Notes: generated from the letters alone by a model not told the origin. A DNA stretch of 27,014 nt from an uncultured Chitinophagaceae bacterium (GCA_934502905.1 CAKSVK010000026.1:1-27014); one strand, 5' to 3'. Positions 8,961 through 17,086 are shown, counted from the first letter of the stretch. Translations and numbers: made by a program.

Positions 8961-9162
8961 CGGTGAGCTTGGCTCAACTTGTTATGTTATGCAGGTTTTC
9001 CGGTTGCTATCTTACCACAGGCGTCAACTTGGGGAACCCGACCGGTACCGGACGTTAACGGCGGGCACCCGCATGCGAAGACCCCAACTATTCACCGCAG
9101 GTAACTTTTCTCACGCAGGTAAATACCTGCCCCTCAAGAGCTGCAATGTCCGTGTTTCACCG
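8961..9162 (+). ncRNA. Candidate structured RNA, riboswitch-like leader or sRNA
   Basis: Several mutually exclusive pairings are visible. CGGTGA (8961-8966) can pair with either of two identical TCACCG copies (9092-9097, 9157-9162). TTGGGG (9029-9034) pairs with CCCCAA (9082-9087), enclosing the palindrome CCGGTACCGG (9042-9051) and GCGG/CCGC (9061-9072). ACCTGC (9125-9130) closes the perfect hairpin GCAGGTAAATACCTGC, but it could equally pair with GCAGGT at 8991-8996 or 9097-9102. Competing partners of this sort are typical of switches. It matches no riboswitch consensus I know well. The pieces GAACCCG, GGTACCGG and GCACCCG inside a closing stem loosely recall the c-di-AMP (ydaO) class, which controls kup genes in other phyla, but the GGGGUKAAU core is missing. 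Orientation is uncertain. Confidence 0.35.
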
Positions 9163-9177
9163 TCTCAACCAAAAACA

Positions 9178-9210
9178 TTTGTTTCTTTTGTAATTAAGCG
9201 TATAACTTTG
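9178..9210 (+). promoter_or_regulatory. kup promoter (TTTG-N21-TAACTTTG)
   Basis: TTTG at 9178-9181 and an exact TAnnTTTG match, TAACTTTG, at 9203-9210 are separated by 21 bp, the normal Bacteroidota spacing. Transcription would begin about 35 nt before the kup start, downstream of the structured region, so that region would only be in the mRNA if a second, more distal promoter exists. Confidence 0.6.
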
Positions 9211-9251
9211 GCGTTTGTTTACAAACGTAAACTCATTAACCTGCATCAAAA

Positions 9252-11225
9252 GTGGGCAAACACACCAACAAGGTTACCGCAGCGGGGCTTATCATAGCTT
9301 TAGGAATTATTTACGGAGATATTGGTACCTCACCGTTATATGTTTTTAACGCCATTATTACCAACAGGGAAATTACAGAGACGCTGATCGTAGGCAGCCT
9401 CTCCTGCATTATCTGGACATTAACGCTCCAGACCACTGTAAAATATGTTGTCTTGGTGCTCCGTGCAGATAACAAGGGGGAAGGAGGCATTTTTGCTTTG
9501 TATGCATTGGTAAGGCGCAGAAAAAAGTGGCTGGTACTACCTGCCATGATCGGCGGGGCAGCATTGCTGGCAGATGGCATGATTACGCCGCCTATTACGA
9601 TCACATCGGCGATAGAAGGTTTGCAGAAGAACCCATCGTTTCAAAACCTGCATGATTATATCATATATATAGTAATAGCCATCCTGTTCCTGTTTTTCTT
9701 TTTACAGCAGTTCGGCACCTATTCTATCGGTCGCTTTTTTGGTCCTATCATGGGGCTTTGGTTTTCTACACTGGCTGTTTTGGGTGCCTGGCACCTGTTT
9801 GATGATCTCACTATTCTTAAGGCTTTCAATCCCTGGTACGCCATTGAATTACTCCGTTCCAATCCCGGCGCTTTGTGGATACTGGGCGCCGTATTTCTAT
9901 GTACTACCGGGGCGGAAGCGCTTTACAGTGACCTGGGGCATTGCGGAAAGCAAAACATCCGGATCACCTGGATATTTGTAAAAGCCTGCTTGATCCTTAA
10001 CTATATGGGCCAGGGGGCCAGCCTCCTTGCCAATCATAAAAATGCCCCGGCAGATCCGCACCTGGATATCAATCCTTTTTTCGACCTGCTGCCGGAGTAC
10101 CTGATTATCCCGGGTGTATTGCTGGCTACAGCCGCCGCCATTATTGCCAGCCAGGCCATGATCTCAGGTTCCTATACTCTCATAGGGGAAGCTATGCGGC
10201 TGAACCTTTGGCCGAGGCTTAAGATCAGGTATCCCTCTGAGGAAAAAGGACAATTGTTCATTCCATGGCTGAACAACCTGATGTTCATAGGTTGCGTGGG
10301 CGTGGTATTGTATTTCCGGACCTCAGCTAATATGGAAGCAGCTTATGGTCTTGCTATTATTGTAACCATGCTGATGACCACTATACTTTTTGCCAATTAC
10401 ATGGTCAGTCATCGCGTAAGCCCGTTGCTCATATGGGTATTCCTGATCGGTTACCTGATAATAGAAGGCACTTACCTGATCGCATTGCTGCAGAAGTTCG
10501 CCCATGGCGGATATATCACCGTTATGATCGGGGGCTTTATGTTCCTGGTGATGTATATCTGGTACCGCAGCAGGAAGATCAAGAACCGCTATATAGAGTT
10601 TGTGCGGCTCGATGATTACCTGCCGATGCTGCAGGAACTCAGCAACGACCAGACCGTGCCTAAATATGCCACGCACCTGATTTATCTTACCAGCGCCGAT
10701 AACCAGAAAGAGATAGAGCACAAGATCATTTATTCGATCCTGAACCGTAAGCCCAAAAGGGCGGATATATATTGGTTTGTGCATGTGGATACCCTGGACA
10801 ATCCCTATACCTGCGAATACGAGGTACAGACGATCATCCCTAATGAAGTAGTGCGGGTGGAATTCAGGTTAGGTTTCCGGGTAGAGCCGCGTATCAATAT
10901 CATGTTCCGGAAAGTAGTAGAGGATATGGTAGCTAATAAAGAAGTGAATATTACCAGCCGGTACGAAAGCCTGCAGCGTAATAATGTGGTAGGCGATTTT
11001 CAATTCATTGTTATCGAGAAATTCCTGAGCATCGACAATGAGCTTCCTTTCTGGGAAAAGCTGATCATGAAAGGGTATTTCGGTATCAAAGAGATCAGCC
11101 TGTCGGAAGAGCGGGGGTTTGGTCTGGAAGCCAGCTATGTAACCGTCGAAAAGTTCCCGCTGATCGTGGCGCCCGTTAAAAACCTCAACCTTGTCCGCAT
11201 ATTCAGGGGCAGGGATAAGCACTGA
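9252..11225 (+). CDS. kup: Kup/HAK/KT potassium uptake permease
   Basis: This 657-residue K+ transporter (E. coli Kup is 622) has the family opening IYGDIGTSPLYV (21-32) in the first membrane helix. KGEGGIFALYALVRR, the GGAALLADGMITPPITITSAIEG block and the LATAAAIIASQAMISGSYTLIGEAMRLNLWPR segment follow. About twelve helices span residues 10-440, followed by a soluble C-terminal domain of about 210 residues, as in the family. It imports K+ with protons across the inner membrane. The start is GTG; an in-frame stop lies four codons upstream, which fixes the N-terminus within a few residues. It has its own promoter and sits divergent from the SMR gene; the structured DNA between them may also regulate it. 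Confidence 0.96.
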   Translation: MGKHTNKVTAAGLIIALGIIYGDIGTSPLYVFNAIITNREITETLIVGSLSCIIWTLTLQTTVKYVVLVLRADNKGEGGIFALYALVRRRKKWLVLPAMIGGAALLADGMITPPITITSAIEGLQKNPSFQNLHDYIIYIVIAILFLFFFLQQFGTYSIGRFFGPIMGLWFSTLAVLGAWHLFDDLTILKAFNPWYAIELLRSNPGALWILGAVFLCTTGAEALYSDLGHCGKQNIRITWIFVKACLILNYMGQGASLLANHKNAPADPHLDINPFFDLLPEYLIIPGVLLATAAAIIASQAMISGSYTLIGEAMRLNLWPRLKIRYPSEEKGQLFIPWLNNLMFIGCVGVVLYFRTSANMEAAYGLAIIVTMLMTTILFANYMVSHRVSPLLIWVFLIGYLIIEGTYLIALLQKFAHGGYITVMIGGFMFLVMYIWYRSRKIKNRYIEFVRLDDYLPMLQELSNDQTVPKYATHLIYLTSADNQKEIEHKIIYSILNRKPKRADIYWFVHVDTLDNPYTCEYEVQTIIPNEVVRVEFRLGFRVEPRINIMFRKVVEDMVANKEVNITSRYESLQRNNVVGDFQFIVIEKFLSIDNELPFWEKLIMKGYFGIKEISLSEERGFGLEASYVTVEKFPLIVAPVKNLNLVRIFRGRDKH

Positions 11226-11243
11226 CAAATAGAATGTCTGTTG

Positions 11244-12140
11244 TTAACCTGCTGCCGTATTGCCTTTTCGTTTCCTGTGTGTCAGCAGCAGCACCATAAA
11301 TAATATGAGCGCTGTACCCAGCCAGTCGTATACCCCGAAGGGAACATTCAACCAGGTCACGGCGAAAAAGGTAGCAGCCAGCGGTTCCACACAGGCAAGC
11401 ATGCTGGCTTTGGCGGCGCCGATATATTGCACACTGACCAGATAAGCATAGAAAGCAAAAAGGCTGCCCGGTAATATGATAAAAACAACCATCAGCAGGC
11501 TGGAAAGATCCCAATCCACGGAAACGGTGAATGGGTTCTGTATAAAGCAAAAAGCCAGTCCGCCTAACAGCATTGCCCAGCCGATGATTACTACGGAAGG
11601 CCATTTTCTGAGAAGCTGCAGGGGCTGCAGGCTGTAAAATGCCAGTGCGGCTGCTGATGTCAGTCCCCAGAAAAGCGCCAGAGAAGAAATGGAGAGAGAG
11701 CCCGCCTGCCCATGCGTCACCAGCAAAAAAGTACCGGATAAAGCCAGCATCAGGGCGATCATTTCTTTTGTAGTGGGTGCTTTGCGGTTTCTTATAACCA
11801 GGTACAGGCAGATCATGCCCGGTCCCACATACTGCAGCACCGTGGCAGTTGCCGCGTTAGATGCATAGATGGCTGCGAAGTAGGTATATTGCACCGCCGC
11901 CATTCCGGCAATTCCGAATATCAACAGCTGAAACGCATCCCTTGTTGTTTTCCATACCGCCCATATGTCTTTTCGCTGCACCGCCGCTATCACCAGCAAA
12001 ATAATGCCGGAGATCAGCAGCCGGATGGTTACCAGCCACTCAGGACTTACCAGCTTTACCTGGAATAGATATTGACAAAAAGCTCCGGAAACGCCCCAGA
12101 ATATACCTGGAATAATAGCCAGCAGATACCACCTGAACAT
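11244..12140 (-). CDS. EamA/DMT-superfamily permease
   Basis: The chosen ATG (MFRWYLLAIIPGIFWGVSGAF) gives 298 residues and ten hydrophobic helices in two EamA repeats, the normal size for ten-TM drug/metabolite transporters. The longer open frame adds 29 codons without family character, and a plausible promoter lies just upstream of the short start. Repeat 1 has the IPGIFWGVSGAFCQYLF and ASNAATATVLQYVGPGMICLY segments; repeat 2 has SLALFWGLTSAAALAFYSLQP and YIGAAKASMLACVEPLAATFFA, both characteristic. Substrates of this family (amino acids, metabolites, drugs) cannot be read from sequence. It is convergent with kup, the stops separated by 18 bp. Monocistronic as far as visible. Confidence 0.88.
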   Translation of the reverse strand: MFRWYLLAIIPGIFWGVSGAFCQYLFQVKLVSPEWLVTIRLLISGIILLVIAAVQRKDIWAVWKTTRDAFQLLIFGIAGMAAVQYTYFAAIYASNAATATVLQYVGPGMICLYLVIRNRKAPTTKEMIALMLALSGTFLLVTHGQAGSLSISSLALFWGLTSAAALAFYSLQPLQLLRKWPSVVIIGWAMLLGGLAFCFIQNPFTVSVDWDLSSLLMVVFIILPGSLFAFYAYLVSVQYIGAAKASMLACVEPLAATFFAVTWLNVPFGVYDWLGTALILFMVLLLTHRKRKGNTAAG

Positions 12141-12156
12141 ATTGAAAAGAAAGGCG

Positions 12157-12187
12157 CAAATATCTGCAATTATCCTGAAGCGGCAAA
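12157..12187 (-). promoter_or_regulatory. Promoter of the EamA permease gene
   Basis: On the minus strand, TTTG (12187-12184) is followed after 19 bp by GATATTTG (12164-12157), which matches TAnnTTTG at seven of eight positions. It would give a leader of roughly 10-15 nt to the ATG at 12140, which supports that start over the longer frame. Confidence 0.45.
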
Positions 12188-12271
12188 AGACGGGCATGTA
12201 AAAGAAAGGTAACCTGGTTGCAATCACCGGATATTTGCATTGAGATTGCAGGGTGCAGGTAACATGGTAAT

Positions 12272-12493
12272 TTAATCAACAATGAACCACTGACCATTTT
12301 CATCCTTTGAATAAGAAAGCCCGTTGCTCATTTCGTGTACCTGCTTTTGCGTTTTTTCATCTACATAACTTTTCTTTTCGTACACGCGAATGCCGTTGTT
12401 TTCCCGGGTTAAGTAAACGATCAATGCCGGCAGCCCAGGCCCCACTTCATGCAGCCACTGCTCTTCACTTTCTCTTACAAACGCAGAACTCAT
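12272..12493 (-). CDS. Small soluble protein of unknown function (73 aa)
   Basis: This 73-residue frame has a normal ATG, no signal peptide and no membrane helix. It begins MSSAFVRESEEQWLHEVGP, is acidic and tryptophan-containing, has a beta-strand-like LPALIVYLTRENNGIRVYEKKSYVDE middle, and ends SKDENGQWFIVD. The codon usage and balanced composition look coding, and the frame sits alone between the EamA gene and a divergent phosphodiesterase. I do not recognise a domain. It resembles small conserved hypothetical proteins of Chitinophagaceae in style only. No obvious toxin, antitoxin or DNA-binding motif is visible. Confidence 0.65.
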   Translation of the reverse strand: MSSAFVRESEEQWLHEVGPGLPALIVYLTRENNGIRVYEKKSYVDEKTQKQVHEMSNGLSYSKDENGQWFIVD

Positions 12494-12568
12494 AACATTT
12501 TTGTTACTAAGTTAAGCAAATTATACCGTCACGGATGACCGGGCAGGCAGGCGAAGTAAGAGAATACT

Positions 12569-12576
12569 TATTTTTG
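12569..12576 (+). promoter_or_regulatory. -7 element of the phosphodiesterase gene
   Basis: TATTTTTG matches TAnnTTTG exactly and ends 20 nt before the ATG at 12597. No TTG is seen at the -33 distance, so strength is uncertain. Confidence 0.4.
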
Positions 12577-12596
12577 GTCCCTAATATCAGCTGCAC

Positions 12597-13502
12597 ATGA
12601 AAAAATGGGTACTTGTTATCGTTGTGCTGGCAGGCATGCAGATAGCTGTTCAGGCACAGCACCGGCTACAGATCGGGAGCGCAAAAGAGCTCCGGGATTT
12701 TTTCAGCTATACCGGAAAAGATATACCCATCGTCAGCGGCCACAGAGGTACGCTGATCAAAGGTTTCCCGGAGAACTCCATCGAAGCATTTGAGCATGTA
12801 CTGTTGCATACGCCGGCATTTTTTGAAATAGATCCGCGATTGACCAAAGACAGTGTGATTGTATTGATGCATGATGTTACCCTGGACAGGACAACGACCG
12901 GCAAAGGCAAAGTTGCCGACTATACCTGGGAAGAGCTGCAACAGTTGTACCTGAAAGACGTGGAAGGAAACATTACCTCGTACAAAATACCAACCCTGGC
13001 GCAGGCGATTGATTGGGCAAGAGGGAAAACCGTGCTCAACCTGGACAAAAAAGATGTGCCCTTTGAAATGACCGCAGGCATCATCAGGAAGATGAATGCG
13101 ACCGCTTTTGTGATGGTCACCGTACATAATGCAGAACAGGCTTCCTGGTATTACCAAGCCAACCCCGACCAGGTGATGTCAGCTTTCGTCAAAACCGAAG
13201 AAGAATTAAAGTCATATGAACAGGCGGGCGTGCCCTGGAAAAACATGATAGCGTACATCGGATCGAAAGATATACCTGAGAACAGGAAAATGCTGGACCT
13301 GCTGCATAAACGGAAAGTAATGTGTATGATATCTGCAGCACCTGTGTATGACAGGCTGCCCACCAGAGAGGAAAGGGCACAAGCTTATCAATCCATCTTT
13401 CAAAATGGAGCAGATATACTGGAATCAGACCTTCCGCTGGAGGTGGGTAAAGTAGTGAAGATACCCCGGGACAGTCCGAAGAAAAAATACTTTGGCAAAT
13501 AA
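12597..13502 (+). CDS. Secreted glycerophosphodiester phosphodiesterase-family protein
   Basis: The 301-residue product starts with a signal peptide (MKKWVLVIVVLAGMQIAVQAQ) and continues as a GDPD TIM barrel. The catalytic signatures are intact: H49-R50 in SGHRG, E59-N60 in PENSIEAF, E77 and D79 in FEIDPRLTKD (metal ligands), and H92-D93 in MHDVTLDRTTTGKG. The family hydrolyses glycerophosphodiesters to glycerol-3-phosphate and an alcohol, using a divalent metal. Export suggests scavenging of phospholipid head groups or phosphate outside the cytoplasm; there is no phosphate-regulon gene nearby to support that. Monocistronic, followed immediately by a large inverted repeat. Confidence 0.92.
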   Translation: MKKWVLVIVVLAGMQIAVQAQHRLQIGSAKELRDFFSYTGKDIPIVSGHRGTLIKGFPENSIEAFEHVLLHTPAFFEIDPRLTKDSVIVLMHDVTLDRTTTGKGKVADYTWEELQQLYLKDVEGNITSYKIPTLAQAIDWARGKTVLNLDKKDVPFEMTAGIIRKMNATAFVMVTVHNAEQASWYYQANPDQVMSAFVKTEEELKSYEQAGVPWKNMIAYIGSKDIPENRKMLDLLHKRKVMCMISAAPVYDRLPTREERAQAYQSIFQNGADILESDLPLEVGKVVKIPRDSPKKKYFGK

Positions 13503-13572
13503 TTATGGGTGATATACTGTTATAAACGGGATAGGAAAGCCGGAAGCTTCAAATCAATGAAGCAACCCATAA
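13503..13572 (+). repeat. Long-range inverted repeat after the phosphodiesterase gene
   Basis: TTATGGGT (13503-13510), directly behind the stop codon, is perfectly complementary to ACCCATAA (13565-13572). Nested next to the second arm, GCTTC (13546-13550) pairs with GAAGC (13559-13563). There is no U-tract after it, so a 3'-end stabilising structure is as likely as a terminator. Confidence 0.4.
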
Positions 13573-13767
13573 AAATTATAAGAGGCATCTTTTTCAAACG
13601 TTGGGAATTACTGTATTTCATTTTGAGATGACGGTAACGGGCAGGCCATCACCTCATTTATTTGGCTTGTAAGCAGCTGGTCAAAAAAGCTGTTGCAGTT
13701 TACAGAAACGGCCCTGTGCTTGTTATGATCTCAATGATTTCCCAGCGCAAATTTTAGCTTCCTGTGA

Positions 13768-13798
13768 CGGTAAATCCAAAATGGGTTTATATTTACCG
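13768..13798. promoter_or_regulatory. Inverted repeat, possible operator of the MazG-like gene
   Basis: CGGTAAAT (13768-13775) and ATTTACCG (13791-13798) form a perfect 8-bp inverted repeat with a 15-bp spacer, 17 bp before the ATG. A -7-like TATATTTA (13789-13796, one mismatch) overlaps the second arm, so a bound regulator or RNA hairpin could block expression. Confidence 0.35.
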
Positions 13799-13815
13799 CT
13801 TAAATTTTTACCAGA

Positions 13816-14283
13816 ATGGAAGAAGCAAAACCACTGACCGCTGTAGCCGAATTTCACACCACGTTCAAACACCCTGTATTGAAGGACCCTGCTATTCCTT
13901 CCCGGAAAAGATGTGACCTGAGGGTTTCATTAATTGCTGAAGAGCTGAAAGAGCTGCAGGAAGCCATTGATAACAATGATATCGTGGAAGTGGCGGATGC
14001 CCTGTGCGATATACAATATGTATTGTCCGGCGCTATACTGGAGTTTGGATTGGGCGGTAAGTTTAAAGCCCTGTTTGAGGAAGTGCAGAGAAGCAATATG
14101 AGCAAGGCCTGTAAAACGGAAGAGGAAGCGCAACAAACAGTTGCTCATTATACTGCGCTTAACCAGCCCTGTTATTATGAAAGGGAAGGAGATCTGTACC
14201 TGGTTTTCAGAAAAGAAGATAACAAAACACTGAAATCCGTCAATTACTCCCCGGCGGACCTGAAGAAGATACTGGAAGGCTGA
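13816..14283 (+). CDS. MazG-like all-alpha NTP pyrophosphohydrolase
   Basis: This 155-residue cytoplasmic protein has the two-part metal-binding signature of all-alpha NTP pyrophosphatases: E42-E43-x-x-E46 (AEELKELQEA) and E58-x-x-D61 (VEVADALCD), on successive helices. The EVQRSNMSK segment (89-97) is typical of the MazG/DR2231/HisE-like group. These dimeric or tetrameric enzymes split NTPs or dNTPs to NMP and pyrophosphate and clean up aberrant nucleotides such as dUTP. The C-terminal 45 residues (from about 110) are an extension beyond the helical core. I cannot say which nucleotide it prefers. No histidine biosynthesis gene is nearby, so phosphoribosyl-ATP hydrolysis is unlikely. Confidence 0.82.
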   Translation: MEEAKPLTAVAEFHTTFKHPVLKDPAIPSRKRCDLRVSLIAEELKELQEAIDNNDIVEVADALCDIQYVLSGAILEFGLGGKFKALFEEVQRSNMSKACKTEEEAQQTVAHYTALNQPCYYEREGDLYLVFRKEDNKTLKSVNYSPADLKKILEG

Positions 14284-14377
14284 CAGGTGGATCGGTAACA
14301 GACGTAAAAGCCGGCGCTGATACCTGCCAGAAAGGCAAAATGCCGTATCTTTAAAATACATCAAAAGCCATGTTGTT

Positions 14378-15745
14378 ATGAAGTATTTGTTTTATAGTAT
14401 TATTATATTGTTTAGTTGCAATAGTTCGCAAAATACCCATCCGGATCCGGGGGTATTTGTAATACAACAGGTATCGGTGATCCCGATGGATAGTGACGGC
14501 GTCCTGGAGAACCAGGATGTGTTTATCGCAGATGGAAAGGTTACGGAGATAGCGGCAGCGGGTACGAAGAAAGCCGGGAAAAATGCACAGGTGATAGACG
14601 GAAAGGGTAAATACCTGATACCCGGCCTGGCAGAGATGCATGCCCATGTACCAACGGGAGAAGACGTGGAAAACATGAAGCATGTGCTGGAATTATTCGC
14701 GTTGAATGGGGTTACAACCATCCGGGGTATGCTGGGTCATGAGAAACACCTGGAGTTGAGAGACCAGGTCAAAAACGGTACATTGCTGGGTCCCAACTTT
14801 TATGCCGGTGCACCGGGACTCATGGGCAGCACAGTAAAGTCCGTGAAGGATGCAGACAGCCTGGTAAGAAAATATAAAATGCAGGGATATGATTTCCTCA
14901 AGCTCCTGCCCGGGCTTACCCTCGAAAACTTTAACGCGGTTGCCAGAACCGCCAAAGAAGTAGGTATTCCTTTTGCCGGACATGTTTCATCTGATGTGGG
15001 GGTATGGAATGCCATCGCTGCCGGGTATGCTTCTATAGATCACCTGGATGGGTTCGTGGAAGCGTTGGTGCCGGGTATTGAAAAAATACCGGAGAATAAA
15101 AGAGGTCTGTTCGGGCTGCATATTGCCGGTAAGGCAGACCGGGCCCGTATTGATACGCTCGTGAAGGCGCTCCGCCAAAACAATATTTGGGTGGTGCCTA
15201 CAGAAGCGCTGCCTGAAAGATGGTTTACCCCATTGAGATCTGCGGAGGCTTTTGCGAAGGATCCTGAGATGGTGTACATGCATGAAACCACATTGAACAA
15301 CTGGATCAGGTCCAAGCAGAATATTATGTCTGACCCGCTGTACGATTCGGCGCAGGCGGTGGCATTGATAGCCCTGCGCAAAGATATCCTGAAAGCCAGC
15401 CAGGATGCGGGTGTGGGATTGGTGGCCGGCTCCGATGCACCGCAGGTATTTGATGTACCGGGCTTTTCTCTTCACCAGGAGCTTGAATATATGGCAAATG
15501 CCGGACTGACGCCTTACCAGGTGCTGCAAACCGCTACCGTAAATGCGGCCAGGTACTTTAACAGGCCCGGCGAAGGAGTGGTAAAGCCTGGCGCGGCTGC
15601 TGACCTTGTATTGCTGAATGCCAACCCGCTGGATGATATCCGTGAAACACGTAATATCGCCGGGGTGATGGTAGGAAAAAACTGGCTGCCGAAAGAAGAG
15701 ATAGACCGGCGGCTGGAAAAACTGAAAGGAAAAATAAAGCAGTAA
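14378..15745 (+). CDS. Amidohydrolase-superfamily lipoprotein (imidazolonepropionase-like)
   Basis: The N-terminus MKYLFYSIIILFSCNSS ends in a plausible lipobox (LFSC, Cys14), so the mature protein is probably a lipid-anchored periplasmic enzyme. The barrel has amidohydrolase metal ligands: H88-x-H90 in EMHAHVP, K175 in YDFLKLLPG (likely the carbamylated lysine), H202 in AGHVS, H222 in DHLDG, and D353 in AGSDAP. The C-terminal PGAAADLVLLNANPLDDI block closes the beta-sandwich domain. The 455-residue length is normal. Relatives hydrolyse cyclic amides, dipeptides or imidazolone-type rings, so the substrate is open. Near-consensus TATCTTTA (14346-14353) could be its -7 element. The stop codon abuts the stop of the DUF58 gene on the other strand. 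Confidence 0.88.
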   Translation: MKYLFYSIIILFSCNSSQNTHPDPGVFVIQQVSVIPMDSDGVLENQDVFIADGKVTEIAAAGTKKAGKNAQVIDGKGKYLIPGLAEMHAHVPTGEDVENMKHVLELFALNGVTTIRGMLGHEKHLELRDQVKNGTLLGPNFYAGAPGLMGSTVKSVKDADSLVRKYKMQGYDFLKLLPGLTLENFNAVARTAKEVGIPFAGHVSSDVGVWNAIAAGYASIDHLDGFVEALVPGIEKIPENKRGLFGLHIAGKADRARIDTLVKALRQNNIWVVPTEALPERWFTPLRSAEAFAKDPEMVYMHETTLNNWIRSKQNIMSDPLYDSAQAVALIALRKDILKASQDAGVGLVAGSDAPQVFDVPGFSLHQELEYMANAGLTPYQVLQTATVNAARYFNRPGEGVVKPGAAADLVLLNANPLDDIRETRNIAGVMVGKNWLPKEEIDRRLEKLKGKIKQ

Positions 15746-17086
15746 TTATGTTGCCTGCCTGGTTTTCAATTCCAGGTATTTGTTAATAGCGTTGATGGTT
15801 ACCTGTTGGGGTGGCGTCAGCAGGGCAATGATGCCTTGCTGGCGAAGCGCTTTCACGATCAGCCTTTTCTCAAATGCATATTTGTCGGCGATGGTTTTAA
15901 TGTAGATCTCTTCCAGGTCTTCAGCAGGTTTTTCCTGCAACTCACGGAGCTCGGTATTTTCAAAAAATACAACCAATAGCAAGTGGTGTTTGGCTATCTG
16001 CTTCAGGTAGGGTAGTTGCCGCTGAAATCCCTGCATGGATCCGAAATTGGTGAACAGTACCAGTAAGGACCTGCTTTTTATACGGTTGCGTATCTGCATA
16101 TAGAGCGCCTCAAAATCCGGTTCGGTAAAATCCGTTTGCTGGCGATAAAGGTTCTGCAGCATCAGTTCCATTTGCATACCCTTGCGGTCTGCAGGTAAAA
16201 AGCTGTCCGGCTTATGCGAAAAGGTGATCAGGCCTGCTTTGTCATTTTTTAGCAGGGTGACATTTGCCAGCACCAGCGAAGCATTGATGGCATAGTCCAG
16301 CAACGTCATTCCTTCAAAGGGCATTTTCATATTACGCCCTTTGTCGATAACACAGTAAACATGCTGACTTTTCTCATCGGTAAATGTATTGACCATCAGG
16401 TCGCCTTTCCGTGCGGTAGCTTTCCAGTTTACATTGCGGTAATCATCACCGCTTACATATTCCTTGATCTGCTCAAATTCCATGCTGCTTCCGAGCTTCC
16501 GAAGGCGCCTTGCACCTGCTTCATTCAGCCGGTTGGATACTGCCAGCAGCTGGTATTTTTTCAACTGCAGGAAGGAGGGGTACACCGGGATCGTTTTTTC
16601 ACCGTCTTCTATAAATCTCCTTTCCACCAGCTGCAGGGGGCTGGTTACAAAAAGGTTTATTTTGCCAAACTGGTATTCTCCCCGTAGCAAAGGTCTCAGT
16701 TGGTACCGGATCCTTGTCTGGCTGCTTCCTTTCATGCGGAGCTGCTGTGTGCGGCTGGCTCTTTGAAACTGGAAGGGAAGCTCATCTATGATCTTGCATT
16801 TAATGATAAAAGGATAATTGTTGGTGATATGGATGGTCACAGGGTTGATATCTCCATTGCTGAACCGCTCTGCCATATTCCGTTCTGCTGTTACTGCATT
16901 TTTCCAGGAGTATAGAACAACCGCATCTACGAGTATGGTAAAAACCAGCGCCCAAAGTAGCAGTATGCCGATGCTGTATAAGGGTGGTACAAAAAAAGAT
17001 ACCACAAATAGCACCACGATACCGCCCAGTATCCAGTAAGTACGGGTCGTTAGCTTAAAAGAGTTATAAAAGGTTATCAGGTTCAC
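15746..17086 (-). CDS. DUF58 (vWA-like) protein, last gene of the MoxR operon
   Basis: The 446-residue protein has two N-terminal membrane helices (about 17-59) and a long soluble part. The DUF58 core is the YVSGDDYRNVNWKATAR block (210-226), followed by a vWA-type strand and DKGRNM (248-253) at the place of a metal-adhesion site. DUF58 proteins almost always pair with MoxR AAA+ ATPases and are thought to act as their adaptor or target at the membrane. It starts with GTG only 2 nt after the moxR stop codon, so the two are translationally linked. It is the last gene of a five-gene operon. The cellular process is unknown. Confidence 0.9.
   Translation of the reverse strand: MNLITFYNSFKLTTRTYWILGGIVVLFVVSFFVPPLYSIGILLLWALVFTILVDAVVLYSWKNAVTAERNMAERFSNGDINPVTIHITNNYPFIIKCKIIDELPFQFQRASRTQQLRMKGSSQTRIRYQLRPLLRGEYQFGKINLFVTSPLQLVERRFIEDGEKTIPVYPSFLQLKKYQLLAVSNRLNEAGARRLRKLGSSMEFEQIKEYVSGDDYRNVNWKATARKGDLMVNTFTDEKSQHVYCVIDKGRNMKMPFEGMTLLDYAINASLVLANVTLLKNDKAGLITFSHKPDSFLPADRKGMQMELMLQNLYRQQTDFTEPDFEALYMQIRNRIKSRSLLVLFTNFGSMQGFQRQLPYLKQIAKHHLLLVVFFENTELRELQEKPAEDLEEIYIKTIADKYAFEKRLIVKALRQQGIIALLTPPQQVTINAINKYLELKTRQAT

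Larger units (their letters stand above)
8895..9251. other. 357-bp divergent intergenic region (SMR exporter / kup)
   Basis: No open frame here looks like a gene. The left third (8895-8960) is AT-rich and probably contains the SMR promoter; GAAATTTG on the minus strand (8916-8909) misses the -7 consensus by one base. The middle (8961-9170) is GC-rich and dense in inverted repeats. The right end (9178-9210) carries a strong kup promoter. The structured part and the promoter are listed separately. Confidence 0.7.
13503..13815. other. 313-bp intergenic region with two inverted repeats
   Basis: There is no recognisable gene. The left end carries a long-range inverted repeat right after the phosphodiesterase stop; the right end carries a short palindrome in the promoter zone of the MazG-like gene. 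A 24-codon frame at 13557-13631 has no support beyond being open. Confidence 0.7.

Noticed and set aside
8961..9170. Assignment of the kup upstream structure to the ydaO (c-di-AMP) riboswitch, M-box or guanidine riboswitch
   Set aside because: Some short motifs recall ydaO, but the GGGGUKAAU core and the CAGCUAACCUC 3' block are missing. M-box and guanidine class hallmarks are also absent on both strands. Only a generic candidate RNA is claimed.
9252..9297. 179-codon plus-strand frame covering the intergenic region before kup (8758-9297)
   Set aside because: It runs antisense through the SMR gene and the structured spacer, and its translation has no family character.
13557..13631. 24-codon frame reading MKQPIKIIRGIFFKRW and on, a possible small basic peptide
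   Set aside because: It overlaps the long-range inverted repeat, has no promoter or ribosome-binding support, and is short enough to be open by chance.
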